This document shows positions 50,479 to 58,385 of a stretch of 64,000 nucleotides of DNA, piece after piece. Every line of letters begins with the position of its first letter. Within the stretch, counting starts at the first letter, position 1. Origin of the DNA: Paenibacillus rhizosphaerae (GTDB lineage: Bacteria > Bacillota > Bacilli > Paenibacillales > Paenibacillaceae); the NCBI RefSeq assembly GCF_014192015.1, contig NZ_JACHXJ010000001.1:682001-746000 (forward strand), written 5' to 3'. Under the pieces are notes generated by a model, which did no database searches, had not been told where the DNA came from, and saw only the letters and a program-made list of their open reading frames with translations. The translations under genes were made by a program, and so were the position numbers.

Positions 50479-50513
50479 AAAAAAACGGCTCCTGCAGGGG
50501 GCCGTTTTTTTGC
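50479..50513. terminator. Bidirectional terminator after the stress gene
   Basis: AAACGGCTCC pairs with GGGGGCCGTTT around TGCA, with A-run before and T-run after; it also serves the minus-strand gene ending at 50516. Confidence 0.82.
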
Positions 50514-50515
50514 GT

Positions 50516-50803
50516 TTAGACCATTTTAACGGCCTTATAAGCCCATTTCAGGTCCTGCTCCCACTGTGCCAAAGCGTCAGGCAAAATCCAGGCTTTACGG
50601 ACGCAGTACTCGGTAAGCTGCTGTAAAAATTCTAATGCGGTTCGCAGCTCTCTGGCTATGCTATCCTGAATATGCGGCGGATCTTCCAGCAGGCACTGGG
50701 CGAGGATAGAAATCCGGACTTGCGTATCCTGCATCAGATCTGCTGCAATATACTGGTCATTGAGCGCCTTTAGGCCGGTCAGGCTCTCCAGGAGGGGATT
50801 CAT
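50516..50803 (-). CDS. CotF-like spore coat family protein (second of an overlapping pair)
   Basis: A 95-residue helical protein. 'LKALNDQYIAADLMQDTQVR' and 'CVRKAWILPDALAQWEQDLK' align in layout with the C-terminal half of CotF-type coat proteins ('D..ia.d.l...k..v... ; Y...kgyy.p....eq...D...'). Start ATG 50803 with AGGTGA upstream lies inside the preceding gene, a 47-base overlap that implies translational coupling. The assignment is by pattern only; sporulation expression is not shown. Confidence 0.55.
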   Translation of the reverse strand: MNPLLESLTGLKALNDQYIAADLMQDTQVRISILAQCLLEDPPHIQDSIARELRTALEFLQQLTEYCVRKAWILPDALAQWEQDLKWAYKAVKMV

Positions 50804-51050
50804 GGTCGTCACCTGCTTGGAATGAGGATGAAATCGCTTGGGTTTGCCGGTAAAAAACGTCGTGGAGCTGCTCGAGCAGCGATTTGCGCATTTGGACGCT
50901 GATCTTCAGCAGATCGATGAGAGCGGGGTCGGAAACGAGCTGTGCCAAGGTCTCGGACTTGATGATGCCCAGCGTCTCATGCCTGATCAGTTTTTGCCAG
51001 GAGGCGTTCGGAGCAGGACTTCCGGTCATCCTAAGGCTGCCGTCCATCAT
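50757..51050 (-). CDS. CotF-like spore coat family protein (first of an overlapping pair)
   Basis: A 97-residue helical protein. 'SWQKLIRHETLGIIKSETLA' and 'LVSDPALIDLLKISVQMRKS' match the N-terminal half of CotF-type proteins ('he.L.....l.....l.DpeLk.ll...v'). Together with the downstream protein it looks like a split CotF-type unit. RBS AGGGGGTG precedes ATG 51050/51047. Acidic-Pro tail 'SPPGEPDRPKGAQ' is unusual. Confidence 0.5.
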   Translation of the reverse strand: MMDGSLRMTGSPAPNASWQKLIRHETLGIIKSETLAQLVSDPALIDLLKISVQMRKSLLEQLHDVFYRQTQAISSSFQAGDDHESPPGEPDRPKGAQ

Positions 51051-51160
51051 AGCACCCCCTGTCTTTTTTGGAATATTGTTGTCTGGATTGTAAAAAGCTA
51101 TGCACGGGATGTTACTTTGCCTAAACATATAATGTGCAAAAGAAACTTTAAAATCAGGTG

Positions 51161-51201
51161 TTGACAAAAAACGAATTATGAATTATCTTAAATTTAAGAT
51201 A
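51161..51201 (+). promoter_or_regulatory. Promoter with MhqR-like palindromic operator
   Basis: TTGACA (51161-51166), 17-base spacer, TATCTT (51184-51189). The -10 box is the left half of an 18-base perfect palindrome TATCTTAAATTTAAGATA (51184-51201), very like the MhqR operator TATCTCGAATTCGAGATA of B. subtilis. A weaker copy, TATCTCAATATTAAGA, lies at about 51332-51347, nearer the DoxX gene. The 51051-51380 interval holds no other gene. Confidence 0.65.
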
Positions 51202-51380
51202 TTTACCAAAAAGAAATGAGGCTGATCTGATGAAGCGGTTATGCCAATATTAGCGGGCTGGATGAGGGGGTTTTGTTAAAAGTTGCAGCATGTAGTTAGC
51301 AGTTTGAATGATATGCTTTTTTTTAAGTCATTATCTCAATATTAAGAAAATTAAATTTAAAAAAATGGAGGATGTTGAAG

Positions 51381-51770
51381 ATGGTTGCATGGGGATTGTT
51401 GATTATTCGTTTGGTGATTGGACTTACGTTTGCCGGGCATGGTGCGCAGAAGCTGTTCGGCTGGTTTGGTGGAGGCGGCTTAAAAGGGACGGCCGGGTGG
51501 CTCGCATCGATGAACTTGAAGCCGGCCTTCCTGCTGGCGCTCGTTACGGGGATATTTGAATTTGCCGGTGGACTGCTGTTCGCCGCGGGTATCTGGACTC
51601 CGCTTGCGGCGATCATGATCGCTGTCACGATGATCGGCGCCATCGTCACTGTTCATGGCAAAAACGGCTTTTGGGCGACCTCGAACGGGTTTGAGTATAA
51701 TCTGATCCTGATCGCTGCAGTCGTCGGCGTGGCATTGACCGGTCCGGGAGCATACAGCCTGTTTCAGTAA
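51381..51770 (+). CDS. DoxX family membrane protein (MhqP/CatD-like)
   Basis: A 129-residue protein with four membrane helices. 'LLIIRLVIGLTFAGHGAQKL', 'FGWFGGGGLKGTAGWL' and 'GIFEFAGGLLFAAGIWTPLA' are DoxX-family landmarks. In Bacilli such proteins (MhqP, CatD) are induced by quinones and catechols and form part of thiol or quinone redox protection. ATG 51381 is chosen because GGAGG lies 9 bases upstream; ATG 51372 touches it. An MhqR-like operator upstream and a pirin gene downstream support a quinone-response unit. Confidence 0.88.
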   Translation: MVAWGLLIIRLVIGLTFAGHGAQKLFGWFGGGGLKGTAGWLASMNLKPAFLLALVTGIFEFAGGLLFAAGIWTPLAAIMIAVTMIGAIVTVHGKNGFWATSNGFEYNLILIAAVVGVALTGPGAYSLFQ

Positions 51771-51858
51771 GGACGTTTTGTAATTACTGATACGCAAGGG
51801 AAATCATTCAGATGACTTGATATTGTGCAGCAAGTTTAGCAAGACGTGAAAGGATGGG

Positions 51859-52641
51859 ATGAGCATGCATGTACGGCGCTATTTACCTTCGATGCAGGGA
51901 CGCGGAGAATTTGATGGAGGAAAGATCACAGAGCAGAAGCCGATCGGTTTCCCCGGAGAGGGATCGGTCATTAACCGGATTGGTCCGCTGTTTTATTGGG
52001 CATGGGCCCACACTCCGGAGGAAGGCCATATTCCTCTTCACCCCCATTTTGGATTTGAAATTATGACGTACGTCATCCAGGGGAAGGCTGAGCACGGGGA
52101 TTCCCTCGGTACCCGCAGCACGGTTGGTTCCGGCGGGGCTCAGCTGATTCAGGCGGGATCGGGAGTCAGCCATGAGGAGCGCCTGATCGGTCCGGACATG
52201 GAGAGCTTTCAAATTTGGTTTGAGCCGGATCTAAAAATATCGAACAAGCGGGAGCCGGCTTACGAGCAATGGGAGCACGAACAGTTTCCGGTAACGGCAA
52301 CCGCCGGGGGCACCGTCAAGCAGATCGTGGGGGGAGACGCCCCGCTTAAGCTCAGCGTGGATGCCGGAATGTGGGACGTTCAGCTGGAAGCCGGCGGCAC
52401 CTACAGCCACCTCCTTCGCAAGGGCCGGGCGCTGGCTGCGCTCGCGCTTCGGGGCGGCGGCCGCTGGAGCGGTGAGCTTCCGGGCGACCATGACGAAACG
52501 TTTGATCCGCGCGACTTTATGCTGCTGAGCACAGATCATGACGAAGAGATCACAGTCCAGGCCCAGGACGGCCAGCTTCGGATGCTGCTGATTGAAGTTC
52601 CGGAACGCGTGGATTACACGCTGCTCCCTAAACGCTATTAA
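51859..52641 (+). CDS. Pirin family protein (YhhW-like, quercetinase-type bicupin)
   Basis: A 260-residue bicupin. The N-terminal cupin has the pirin metal motif in 'PLHPHFGFEIMTYVIQGKAE' (His at about 59 and 61, His/Glu downstream in 'AEHGDS'), then 'VGSGGAQLIQAGSGVSHEER'. The second cupin has no obvious metal site, as in YhhW. YhhW/pirins can oxidise quercetin, and bacterial copies are often induced with quinone-stress genes. 88 bases after the DoxX gene, no terminator between, so probably an operon. ATG 51859 or 51865. Confidence 0.9.
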   Translation: MSMHVRRYLPSMQGRGEFDGGKITEQKPIGFPGEGSVINRIGPLFYWAWAHTPEEGHIPLHPHFGFEIMTYVIQGKAEHGDSLGTRSTVGSGGAQLIQAGSGVSHEERLIGPDMESFQIWFEPDLKISNKREPAYEQWEHEQFPVTATAGGTVKQIVGGDAPLKLSVDAGMWDVQLEAGGTYSHLLRKGRALAALALRGGGRWSGELPGDHDETFDPRDFMLLSTDHDEEITVQAQDGQLRMLLIEVPERVDYTLLPKRY

Positions 52642-52686
52642 CGATGCGGCTTCCGGTACGTATTCTCAGCCGGGCCGTAAGATCAG

Positions 52687-52727
52687 AGAACGCTTTGCCA
52701 ATTCTTTCTGGCAGGCGTTCTTTTTTT
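52687..52727 (+). terminator. Terminator after the pirin gene
   Basis: AGAACGC pairs with GCGTTCT, extended by an inner GCCA/TGGC stem, followed by seven T. Confidence 0.85.
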
Positions 52728-52806
52728 CGTTTAGGATGGAAAAGGGTAAAGTAAAGAAAATGAACTGAGGCCAGGAAAGTCATCTTTTTTGCACCAGGAG
52801 GAAGGT

Positions 52807-53970
52807 ATGTCAAAGAAAGCGAGAATACAGGAAATAGAGATGCTGCGGGGGATGGCCTTTTTGGCTGTGGCCATGCAGCATGCGATCGCCCACTACTCCA
52901 TCGTCGGCGGCGTGACCATAGAGGACGGCGTCATCATGACGCTGCTGCTGATGGCGGCCAAATTTGCGGTGCCCGTTTTCATTTTCATCACCGGGATGGT
53001 GCTGTTCTACAATTACGACGGCCCGCTGCGGTACGGCGTTTTTATTCGAAAAAGGTTCAGCGATATTCTGGTTCCCTATATCTTGTGGTCGGCTGTTTAT
53101 TTTGGCATCAGTCAGCAATGGAACTTCGGGTCACCCGAACAATGGGGAAAATGGGGGATGATGCTGTTCACGGGTAAGAACAGTTATCATTTATGGTACG
53201 TGGTCATGATCGTGCAGTTTTATTTGCTGTTCCCTGTCTTTCGTATGCTGATCCGCCGGATCATGAATGCTGCTCCGCATCGATTGTGGACGGCCCTGCT
53301 GGTACTCAGCGGTTTGGCTTATCTGGTGCTGCTGTACTTTCGGCCGGATATTAGCGCTCTGCTGACTAAAGCGGATATCCCGTTTCTGACGCCGTTTTTT
53401 ACCGCCTATGCCGATCGCAACTTCGTCTATTTTACGTTTTATTTCATCCTTGGGGCGGCAGCGGGCATGTACCCTGAGCGGTGGAGATGGGCGGTTGAGA
53501 AAGGCGGAGTCATTTACACGGCTGTCTTTTTGATCTTGTTTGGATATTTTACCTACAAGCTGGTTGGCAGCTTTCAAACGGCGGACGGACTGAACATCAA
53601 CTTTAATGCGGTTTCGCTGCTGCGTCCGATGATCGCCGTGTTTTTGGTGGGCTCGGTTTTTGTCATTTACAGGTACGCGCTCCAATGGACTCGTCAGGCT
53701 GGTCCGCGTGCGCAGCGGGCGATGTCCTTGCTCGGAAAATATTCGTATGGTACTTATCTGGCTCATGCCCTCATGCTGCGTTATACTTATTCCTTTGATG
53801 CCTGGTGGTTTGCCGGGTGGAACGTCGCGCTGCGGATGCTGATGTCTTTCATCATTTGCGTTGTGCTCTCCTATCTCCTGATCGTGGTCTTGTCTTACCT
53901 GCCTTTCGGCAAGTGGACGGCAGGAGTCTCTTCCTTGAGAAAAAGAACAAGCCCGCCAAAAGCGGCTTGA
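52807..53970 (+). CDS. Membrane acyltransferase family 3 protein
   Basis: A 387-residue protein with about ten membrane helices. It starts 'RIQEIEMLRGMAFLAVAMQH' (the family's 'ei..lRg.a.l.Vv..H' with active-site His), followed by 'FIFITGMVLFYNY' and 'IRKRFSDILVPYILWSAVYF', the usual acyltransferase-3 pattern. It transfers acyl groups to cell-surface sugars or lipids; substrate unknown. The C-terminus is basic (RKRTSPPKAA). ATG 52807 follows CAGGAGGAAGG. Confidence 0.88.
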   Translation: MSKKARIQEIEMLRGMAFLAVAMQHAIAHYSIVGGVTIEDGVIMTLLLMAAKFAVPVFIFITGMVLFYNYDGPLRYGVFIRKRFSDILVPYILWSAVYFGISQQWNFGSPEQWGKWGMMLFTGKNSYHLWYVVMIVQFYLLFPVFRMLIRRIMNAAPHRLWTALLVLSGLAYLVLLYFRPDISALLTKADIPFLTPFFTAYADRNFVYFTFYFILGAAAGMYPERWRWAVEKGGVIYTAVFLILFGYFTYKLVGSFQTADGLNINFNAVSLLRPMIAVFLVGSVFVIYRYALQWTRQAGPRAQRAMSLLGKYSYGTYLAHALMLRYTYSFDAWWFAGWNVALRMLMSFIICVVLSYLLIVVLSYLPFGKWTAGVSSLRKRTSPPKAA

Positions 53971-54409
53971 TATTCGATGATGTTGATCCCGCGATCAACC
54001 AAACGACTTAAATTTATCAAAAAGCCTTGTGTTCTGCCCGCAGGCGGATCCGGGGCTTATTCTCTTGCCAACCTCTAAATGTCATGATTTCAACATATGA
54101 AAAATTCACAATAGGTATTGCAAATACGTACTGTATCTTGCACCTTTGGAGCCATTCTGCCATGCCCAGGCGTACTTAAGTCTGTTAGGCGAAGGTGAAA
54201 AGGGAGGAGCCAAACCGACTTAGTCTGCTCCGACCGATCTACCCTGGTCCAATCCGTTCCCCGGTCTCCTCAATAGGCTCGCTGAATGCAAAATTGCCGC
54301 TGATTCTCCCAAAGTGAAACCTTCATGCTATGCGATTTGGAAAATAGTCGTTTATAATGGAGGTAAATGGGTTAATGAAGGAAATAGGGAAGAAAGAGAG
54401 GAAGCTGGC
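53971..54409. other. Intergenic region upstream of the RTP homologue
   Basis: No gene is seen in these 439 bases. It starts with an AAGCC-CGC/GCGGCTT hairpin and contains a pyrimidine-rich C/T tract (about 54220-54275). I looked for a B. subtilis-type Ter site (core CTATGTACTAAAT) and saw none. Confidence 0.5.
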
Positions 54410-54772
54410 ATGGCCTTTATGATTGCCCAGCGGGCATTTATTAAAGCTTACCTGATTACGATGGTGGAGCAGCACCGCGGATACGGTTATCAGATGCTGG
54501 AGGAACTGAGACAGCAGTTTAAAAGTTACGGCTATTCTCCCCCGCAGAGCGAAATTTACCGTGCCCTGCACGAACTGGTGCAGGAGGGCATTTTCTACCG
54601 TACCAAGCAGTTGAAGGGAAGCGATCCGCGGGTAGATTTTCAGGAAATCGTATTGTACCACTTTACAGACGATGGAGCCGAGAAGGCCAAGCTGTATAAA
54701 AAACAGGTCAAAACCGATCTGGACCGCTGTCTTGGCATTCTGCACAAGGCGGTTAACGACAATTACCAATAA
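54410..54772 (+). CDS. rtp: Replication terminator protein (RTP) homologue
   Basis: A 120-residue winged-helix protein closely similar to B. subtilis RTP (122) over its whole length: 'QRAFIKAYLITMVEQHRGYG', 'SEIYRALHELVQEGIFYRTK', 'EIVLYHFTDDGAEKAKLYKK', 'VKTDLDRCLGILHKAVNDN'. RTP dimers bind Ter sites and stop replication forks in one direction. An alternative is a PadR-like regulator of the same fold, but the conserved QRAF.K.Y.ITM and AKLYKKQ segments favour RTP. ATG 54410 follows AAGAAAGAGAGGAAG. An oxidoreductase gene follows by 27 bases and may be co-transcribed. Confidence 0.85.
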   Translation: MAFMIAQRAFIKAYLITMVEQHRGYGYQMLEELRQQFKSYGYSPPQSEIYRALHELVQEGIFYRTKQLKGSDPRVDFQEIVLYHFTDDGAEKAKLYKKQVKTDLDRCLGILHKAVNDNYQ

Positions 54773-54799
54773 GACCCGGAAGGGAAGGAGGCGTAAGGG

Positions 54800-55804
54800 A
54801 TGCAGGAAAAGCTGCGTTTTGGGGTTTTAAGCACGGCCAGTATCGCGAGAACCGCTTTTATTCCCGGCGTTCAGGGCGCCAGACGCGCCGAAATTGCGGC
54901 GGTGGCCAGCCGGGATTACGCCAAAGCCAAGGATACGGCGGAACAGTTTGATATACCGAAAGCGTATGGAACCTACGAAGACCTGCTGAAGGATCCCGAC
55001 ATTGATGCGGTCTATATTCCGCTTCCCAACCATTTGCATAAAGAATGGACGATCAAGGCCGCGAAAGCCGGCAAGCACGTGCTGTGCGAGAAGCCGTCCG
55101 CACTCAGCCCGGAAGAAGCTTCCGAAATGGTCGAAGTGTGCAGGGAAGCGGGGGTGATTTTCTCCGAAGCGTTTATGTACCGGTATCATCCGAAGCACCG
55201 CAGAGTCCGGGAGATCATCGAGGAAGGCGAAATCGGCCAGATCCGGGCCATTCACGGGTGCTTCACGTACAACCATATCGAAAATAAGGAGAACGTGCGG
55301 TACAAAAAAACGATGGGCGGCGGAGCCATCTATGATGTTGCCGGCTACCCGATTTCGGCGGCTCGCATGGTACTAGGTGAGGAGCCGCTGGCCGTGTCGG
55401 TTCAGGCGCTGTTTTCGGAGGAACACGATCATGTGGACGTCATGGCAACCGGTCTGGTGGAGTTTCCGAACGACGTGGGGCTCACCTTTGATTGCGGCAT
55501 GTGGGCCGCGCCACGGTGCACGCTGGAGATTGTGGGTTCGCATGGGCGGATCGAGCTGCCGGTCGCCTTTGGATGGGAGCAGAGCGAGGAGCCGGCCCAG
55601 ATTATCGTCCATATCGGGGATCAGCGGCGGGAGGAACGCTTCGGTGTGCTGAGCCATTTTATGCTGGAGGCCGACGCTTTTGCCGCAGCGGTATTGGACG
55701 GAACGCCGCTCCCTTATCCTCCGGAAGATGCGGTACGGAACATGAAGGTCGTGGAAGCGTGCCTGAAGTCAGCTGAGACGAAACAGAAAGTCTTCCTGCA
55801 GTAA
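54800..55804 (+). CDS. Gfo/Idh/MocA family oxidoreductase
   Basis: A 334-residue NAD(P)-dependent dehydrogenase. Rossmann start 'RFGVLSTASIARTAFIPGVQ', the family's 'EKPSALSPEEASEM' (Lys near 95), 'YRYHPKHRRVREII' and 'GGGAIYDVAGYPISAARMVLG' (split: GGGAIYDVAGYPISAARMVL) with the Asp/His-like catalytic region are all present. Members act on sugars, inositols or their derivatives; substrate unknown. AAGGAAGGAGG precedes ATG 54800. Confidence 0.92.
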   Translation: MQEKLRFGVLSTASIARTAFIPGVQGARRAEIAAVASRDYAKAKDTAEQFDIPKAYGTYEDLLKDPDIDAVYIPLPNHLHKEWTIKAAKAGKHVLCEKPSALSPEEASEMVEVCREAGVIFSEAFMYRYHPKHRRVREIIEEGEIGQIRAIHGCFTYNHIENKENVRYKKTMGGGAIYDVAGYPISAARMVLGEEPLAVSVQALFSEEHDHVDVMATGLVEFPNDVGLTFDCGMWAAPRCTLEIVGSHGRIELPVAFGWEQSEEPAQIIVHIGDQRREERFGVLSHFMLEADAFAAAVLDGTPLPYPPEDAVRNMKVVEACLKSAETKQKVFLQ

Positions 55805-55855
55805 ACGTTCATCTTCAAGTGCTGTGGGAGGCGAGACACAAGTTCCTAAACAAGG

Positions 55856-55892
55856 AAAGCCCCGGGTTCTCTGGCGGAGATCCCCGGGGCTT
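55856..55892. terminator. Hairpin between convergent genes
   Basis: AAGCCCCGGG pairs with CCCGGGGCTT around a 15-base loop. T-runs are short on both sides, so terminator strength is uncertain. Confidence 0.55.
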
Positions 55893-55915
55893 CGATTCGT
55901 GTGTACTGTACCGGC

Positions 55916-56485
55916 TTACATGCCTTCATCATAATCGGTGACGTCACGCTTGGCTGCCATGGCCGGCGTATTGGACGTGCCGTACTCCTCGACGGACTCC
56001 CATGCGTCCGCGTCGTCAAAACGGCCGTCATAGCGCTGACGGTTCTCCCCCGCGCCGGACGGCGGCGGGGTGATTACCTCTTCTTCGACCGGCCGGTCGC
56101 TGCTGACGTCCCGATGGGGCGTATGCTCCACGCAATAAGCAGTGTACGGGATCGCCTGCAGACGCTCGAACGGAATGTCCCGGCCGCATTCGGCGCATTG
56201 GCCGTACTCGCCGCGGTCCATACGCGCAAGTGCGCTGTCAACCTGGTCCAACTCATCCTGCAGCGTGTCGTTAACGGCCAGGTCCCGGCCGCGTTCGAAC
56301 ACCTCCGTGCCCACATCGGCGGGGTGATTATCGTAAGAGGACAGCTCACCCGTGGAATCGGCGAGCGAGTCGCCCAGCAGGGCATTGTCCTCGCCATTCG
56401 CTTGAAAGTGGTGTTCCAGCTCCTTTTTGCGTTCCAGCAGTGCGGATTTGAGCTCCTGCTGCTGATCACGGGTTAAATGACTCAT
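55916..56485 (-). CDS. YteA/DksA-TraR-like zinc finger protein
   Basis: A 189-residue protein. An N-terminal coiled coil ('LKSALLERKKELEHHFQANG') and a DksA/TraR-type zinc finger 'CAECGRDIPFERLQAIPYTA' with YC..H following (C-x2-C-x17-C-x2-H) are present. The C-terminal 65 residues are acidic and Pro-rich. It matches the YteA group of Bacillales rather than proteobacterial DksA; its target is unknown (RNA polymerase in the DksA case). RBS GAAGGGAG before ATG 56485. Confidence 0.82.
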   Translation of the reverse strand: MSHLTRDQQQELKSALLERKKELEHHFQANGEDNALLGDSLADSTGELSSYDNHPADVGTEVFERGRDLAVNDTLQDELDQVDSALARMDRGEYGQCAECGRDIPFERLQAIPYTAYCVEHTPHRDVSSDRPVEEEVITPPPSGAGENRQRYDGRFDDADAWESVEEYGTSNTPAMAAKRDVTDYDEGM

Positions 56486-56596
56486 GGATAAGACTCCCTT
56501 CTCACAGTAGAATAAGGTATCTGTACTCTTTCCTTACCCTAAAGGCGCCGGGAGCAATCATGCCGAGTCCGAGTCCGTTAGCTCCGGCTGAGCAAG

Positions 56597-57565
56597 CTAG
56601 ACGGTATCCGTTCCTTCCAGGGCGCAGGGCAGATCACCGATCTCGAGCTGTAAGGTGACATGGCCGATGCCGAATTGCTCGCGCAGCTCGGCTGCTGCCT
56701 GCTGAAGAAGATTGTCGCCATTGCAGGGCTCCGTCACCACGAGATGGGCCGTCAACGCCGTTTCCGTGGTGCTCATGCCCCAAATGTGCAGATCATGCAT
56801 GCTTTTGACCCAAGGCAGGGAAGTCAGGTAATTCCGGATGGCCGCAATGTCTGTGCCCGGAGGCACGCTGTCGAGAGCCATGTTGAGCGAATCCTTCAGC
56901 AGCCCCCAGGTGCTGATGCCGATTGCAAGCACGATCAGCAGACTGACGACCGGGTCGACCCACAGCCAGCCGGTTGCGGAAATGACGACTCCCGCGATGA
57001 CCACGCCCAGCGATACGCCGGCGTCCGCAGCCATATGCAGAAACGCCCCCCGGACGTTCAGATCGCCCCGGCGGCCGGAAACGAACAGCAGCGCCGTCAA
57101 GGCGTTGATGAGGATGCCGACAGCCGCTACCCAGATGACGTCCACTCCGTCGACAGGCTGCGGATGGATGAGGCGGCTGATGGCGCCCCAAGCGATGAGC
57201 GCGATCGCCGCGAGCAGGAACAGGGCATTGAAGAGGGCGGCCAGGATGGAGGAGCGGCGGTAGCCGTACGTACGCAGCTGCGTCGGTTTCTTCCGGCCGA
57301 GGAGGCTGGCGGCCCAGGCCAGAATGAGAGCGAGTACGTCGCTTAAATTATGTCCGGCATCGGCTACGAGCGAAAGGGAATGGCTGATCAGGCCATAAGC
57401 CGCTTCCAAAATGACGAAGGCCGTGTTGAGCACGATGCCGATCAGAAAGGCGCGGCTATAATCGGCCGGTCCGTGTGCATGCGAATGTGAGTGTGAGTGT
57501 GAATGTGAATGTGAATGCTGGTGAGTGGATGAGTGGGAATGATGGTGATGATGACCGTGTGCCAT
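56597..57565 (-). CDS. CDF family divalent metal exporter (CzcD-like) with a His-rich N-terminus
   Basis: A 322-residue cation diffusion facilitator with six membrane helices and a C-terminal cytoplasmic metal domain ('VTEPCNGDNLLQQAAAELRE'). The metal site HNLSDVLAL in helix II ('LVADAGHNLSDVLALI') and 'DAGVSLGVV' in helix V are seen. The first 36 residues contain about 18 His alternating with Ser, a zinc-binding tail. It exports Zn or similar ions. ATG 57565 has AAAGGAGGAGCC upstream; a longer frame to 57628 covers the operator. ArsR-type operator in the promoter. Confidence 0.92.
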   Translation of the reverse strand: MAHGHHHHHSHSSTHQHSHSHSHSHSHSHAHGPADYSRAFLIGIVLNTAFVILEAAYGLISHSLSLVADAGHNLSDVLALILAWAASLLGRKKPTQLRTYGYRRSSILAALFNALFLLAAIALIAWGAISRLIHPQPVDGVDVIWVAAVGILINALTALLFVSGRRGDLNVRGAFLHMAADAGVSLGVVIAGVVISATGWLWVDPVVSLLIVLAIGISTWGLLKDSLNMALDSVPPGTDIAAIRNYLTSLPWVKSMHDLHIWGMSTTETALTAHLVVTEPCNGDNLLQQAAAELREQFGIGHVTLQLEIGDLPCALEGTDTV

Positions 57566-57626
57566 AAGCGGCTCCTCCTTTAGAATACAAAGCGAAATTG
57601 CATCCATGTCTATATTTAATATTAAC

Positions 57627-57672
57627 ATATGAGCATCTATTCATATAATAACATATTTCACGCTTGTGTCAA
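57627..57672 (-). promoter_or_regulatory. CDF promoter with ArsR/SmtB-type (CzrA-like) operator
   Basis: On the minus strand TTGACA (57672-57667), 16-base spacer, TATTAT (57650-57645). The near-perfect dyad ATATGAGCATCTATTCATAT (57627-57646) overlaps the -10 box and start site and has the 12-2-12-type ATGA..TCAT form of zinc-sensing ArsR repressors. Confidence 0.6.
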
Positions 57673-57836
57673 TTTGTGCCATCCCTTAGGATGGCCATTT
57701 TTCTTTGGAACATTCTCCAAAAAAGCGGTGAACGGTTTTCATCCCCGGCAAGGATGTGATATAAAAAATATAGGGTGTGGGAGTAATACAGGACATCCTC
57801 CCTTTGCGGGGCTAGAGATTTGGAGGTATTCGTCAA

Positions 57837-58214
57837 ATGGATGAACATATGCAGCGCCGATTGGATAAACAGAAGAAGCTGTTCAAGCAGCTGGGCATTC
57901 ATCTGGATGCACTTTCCATCCATGAAAAGGTGTTCAGCAACAAGCTTCGGGGTTACGATCCGGAAGAGGTGGATGCCTACCTGGATGAAGTCATAAGCGA
58001 TTACGAGCGGTTTTATGCGATCATTTCCGATCTGATGGATAAATGGCAGGAGCAGCAAAACACGCTGCGTGACTTGAAGGCAGGCTCACGGCCGGAACCG
58101 GACCGTTTTGCCATCGATCCCAAGGTGATAGAGGAAATCGTATTGAAAATGGAGTACAACCTCAGACAGCTCAAGAGCAAGATCAGGCCGGATCCTGACT
58201 TATTCATCGATTAA
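57837..58214 (+). CDS. DivIVA-domain protein
   Basis: A 125-residue protein. 'LSIHEKVFSNKLRGYDPEEV', 'DAYLDEVISDYERFYAIISD' is the DivIVA N-terminal lipid-binding/coiled-coil domain ('di...eF...rGYd..eVd.fLd.i..Dye'). It is followed by a short tail rather than the long coiled coil of true DivIVA, so it is GpsB-sized and likely a cell-division or wall-synthesis adaptor; the exact subgroup cannot be told. An N-terminal basic stretch (QRRLDKQKKLFKQL) precedes the domain. GGAGGTATTC precedes ATG 57837. Confidence 0.82.
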   Translation: MDEHMQRRLDKQKKLFKQLGIHLDALSIHEKVFSNKLRGYDPEEVDAYLDEVISDYERFYAIISDLMDKWQEQQNTLRDLKAGSRPEPDRFAIDPKVIEEIVLKMEYNLRQLKSKIRPDPDLFID

Positions 58215-58237
58215 TCCATTACATACAGACATACTGC

Positions 58238-58296
58238 GAAGGCTCCTCCGAATATCATGGACAGACATCCTGGTTCGGGGGGCTTTTTATTTTTGT
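58238..58296 (+). terminator. Terminator after the DivIVA-domain gene
   Basis: AGGCTCCTCCGAA pairs with TTCGGGGGGCTTT using G-T pairs, followed by TTATTTTT. Confidence 0.6.
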
Positions 58297-58385
58297 GCTC
58301 TCAGCGGGAAAATGATATTCAAGGAAAGTGAGCCGTCCCTGTTGAATTCATCAAACCACAGGAATGGTAAAAGGAGGGAGACCGG

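Noticed and set aside
54000..54409. B. subtilis-type Ter site next to rtp
   Set aside because: The core CTATGTACTAAAT could not be found by reading either strand.
57478..57560. Short tandem repeats that might suggest a CRISPR or satellite
   Set aside because: They are codons of the His/Ser-rich N-terminus of the CDF exporter; no spacers or fixed repeat unit.
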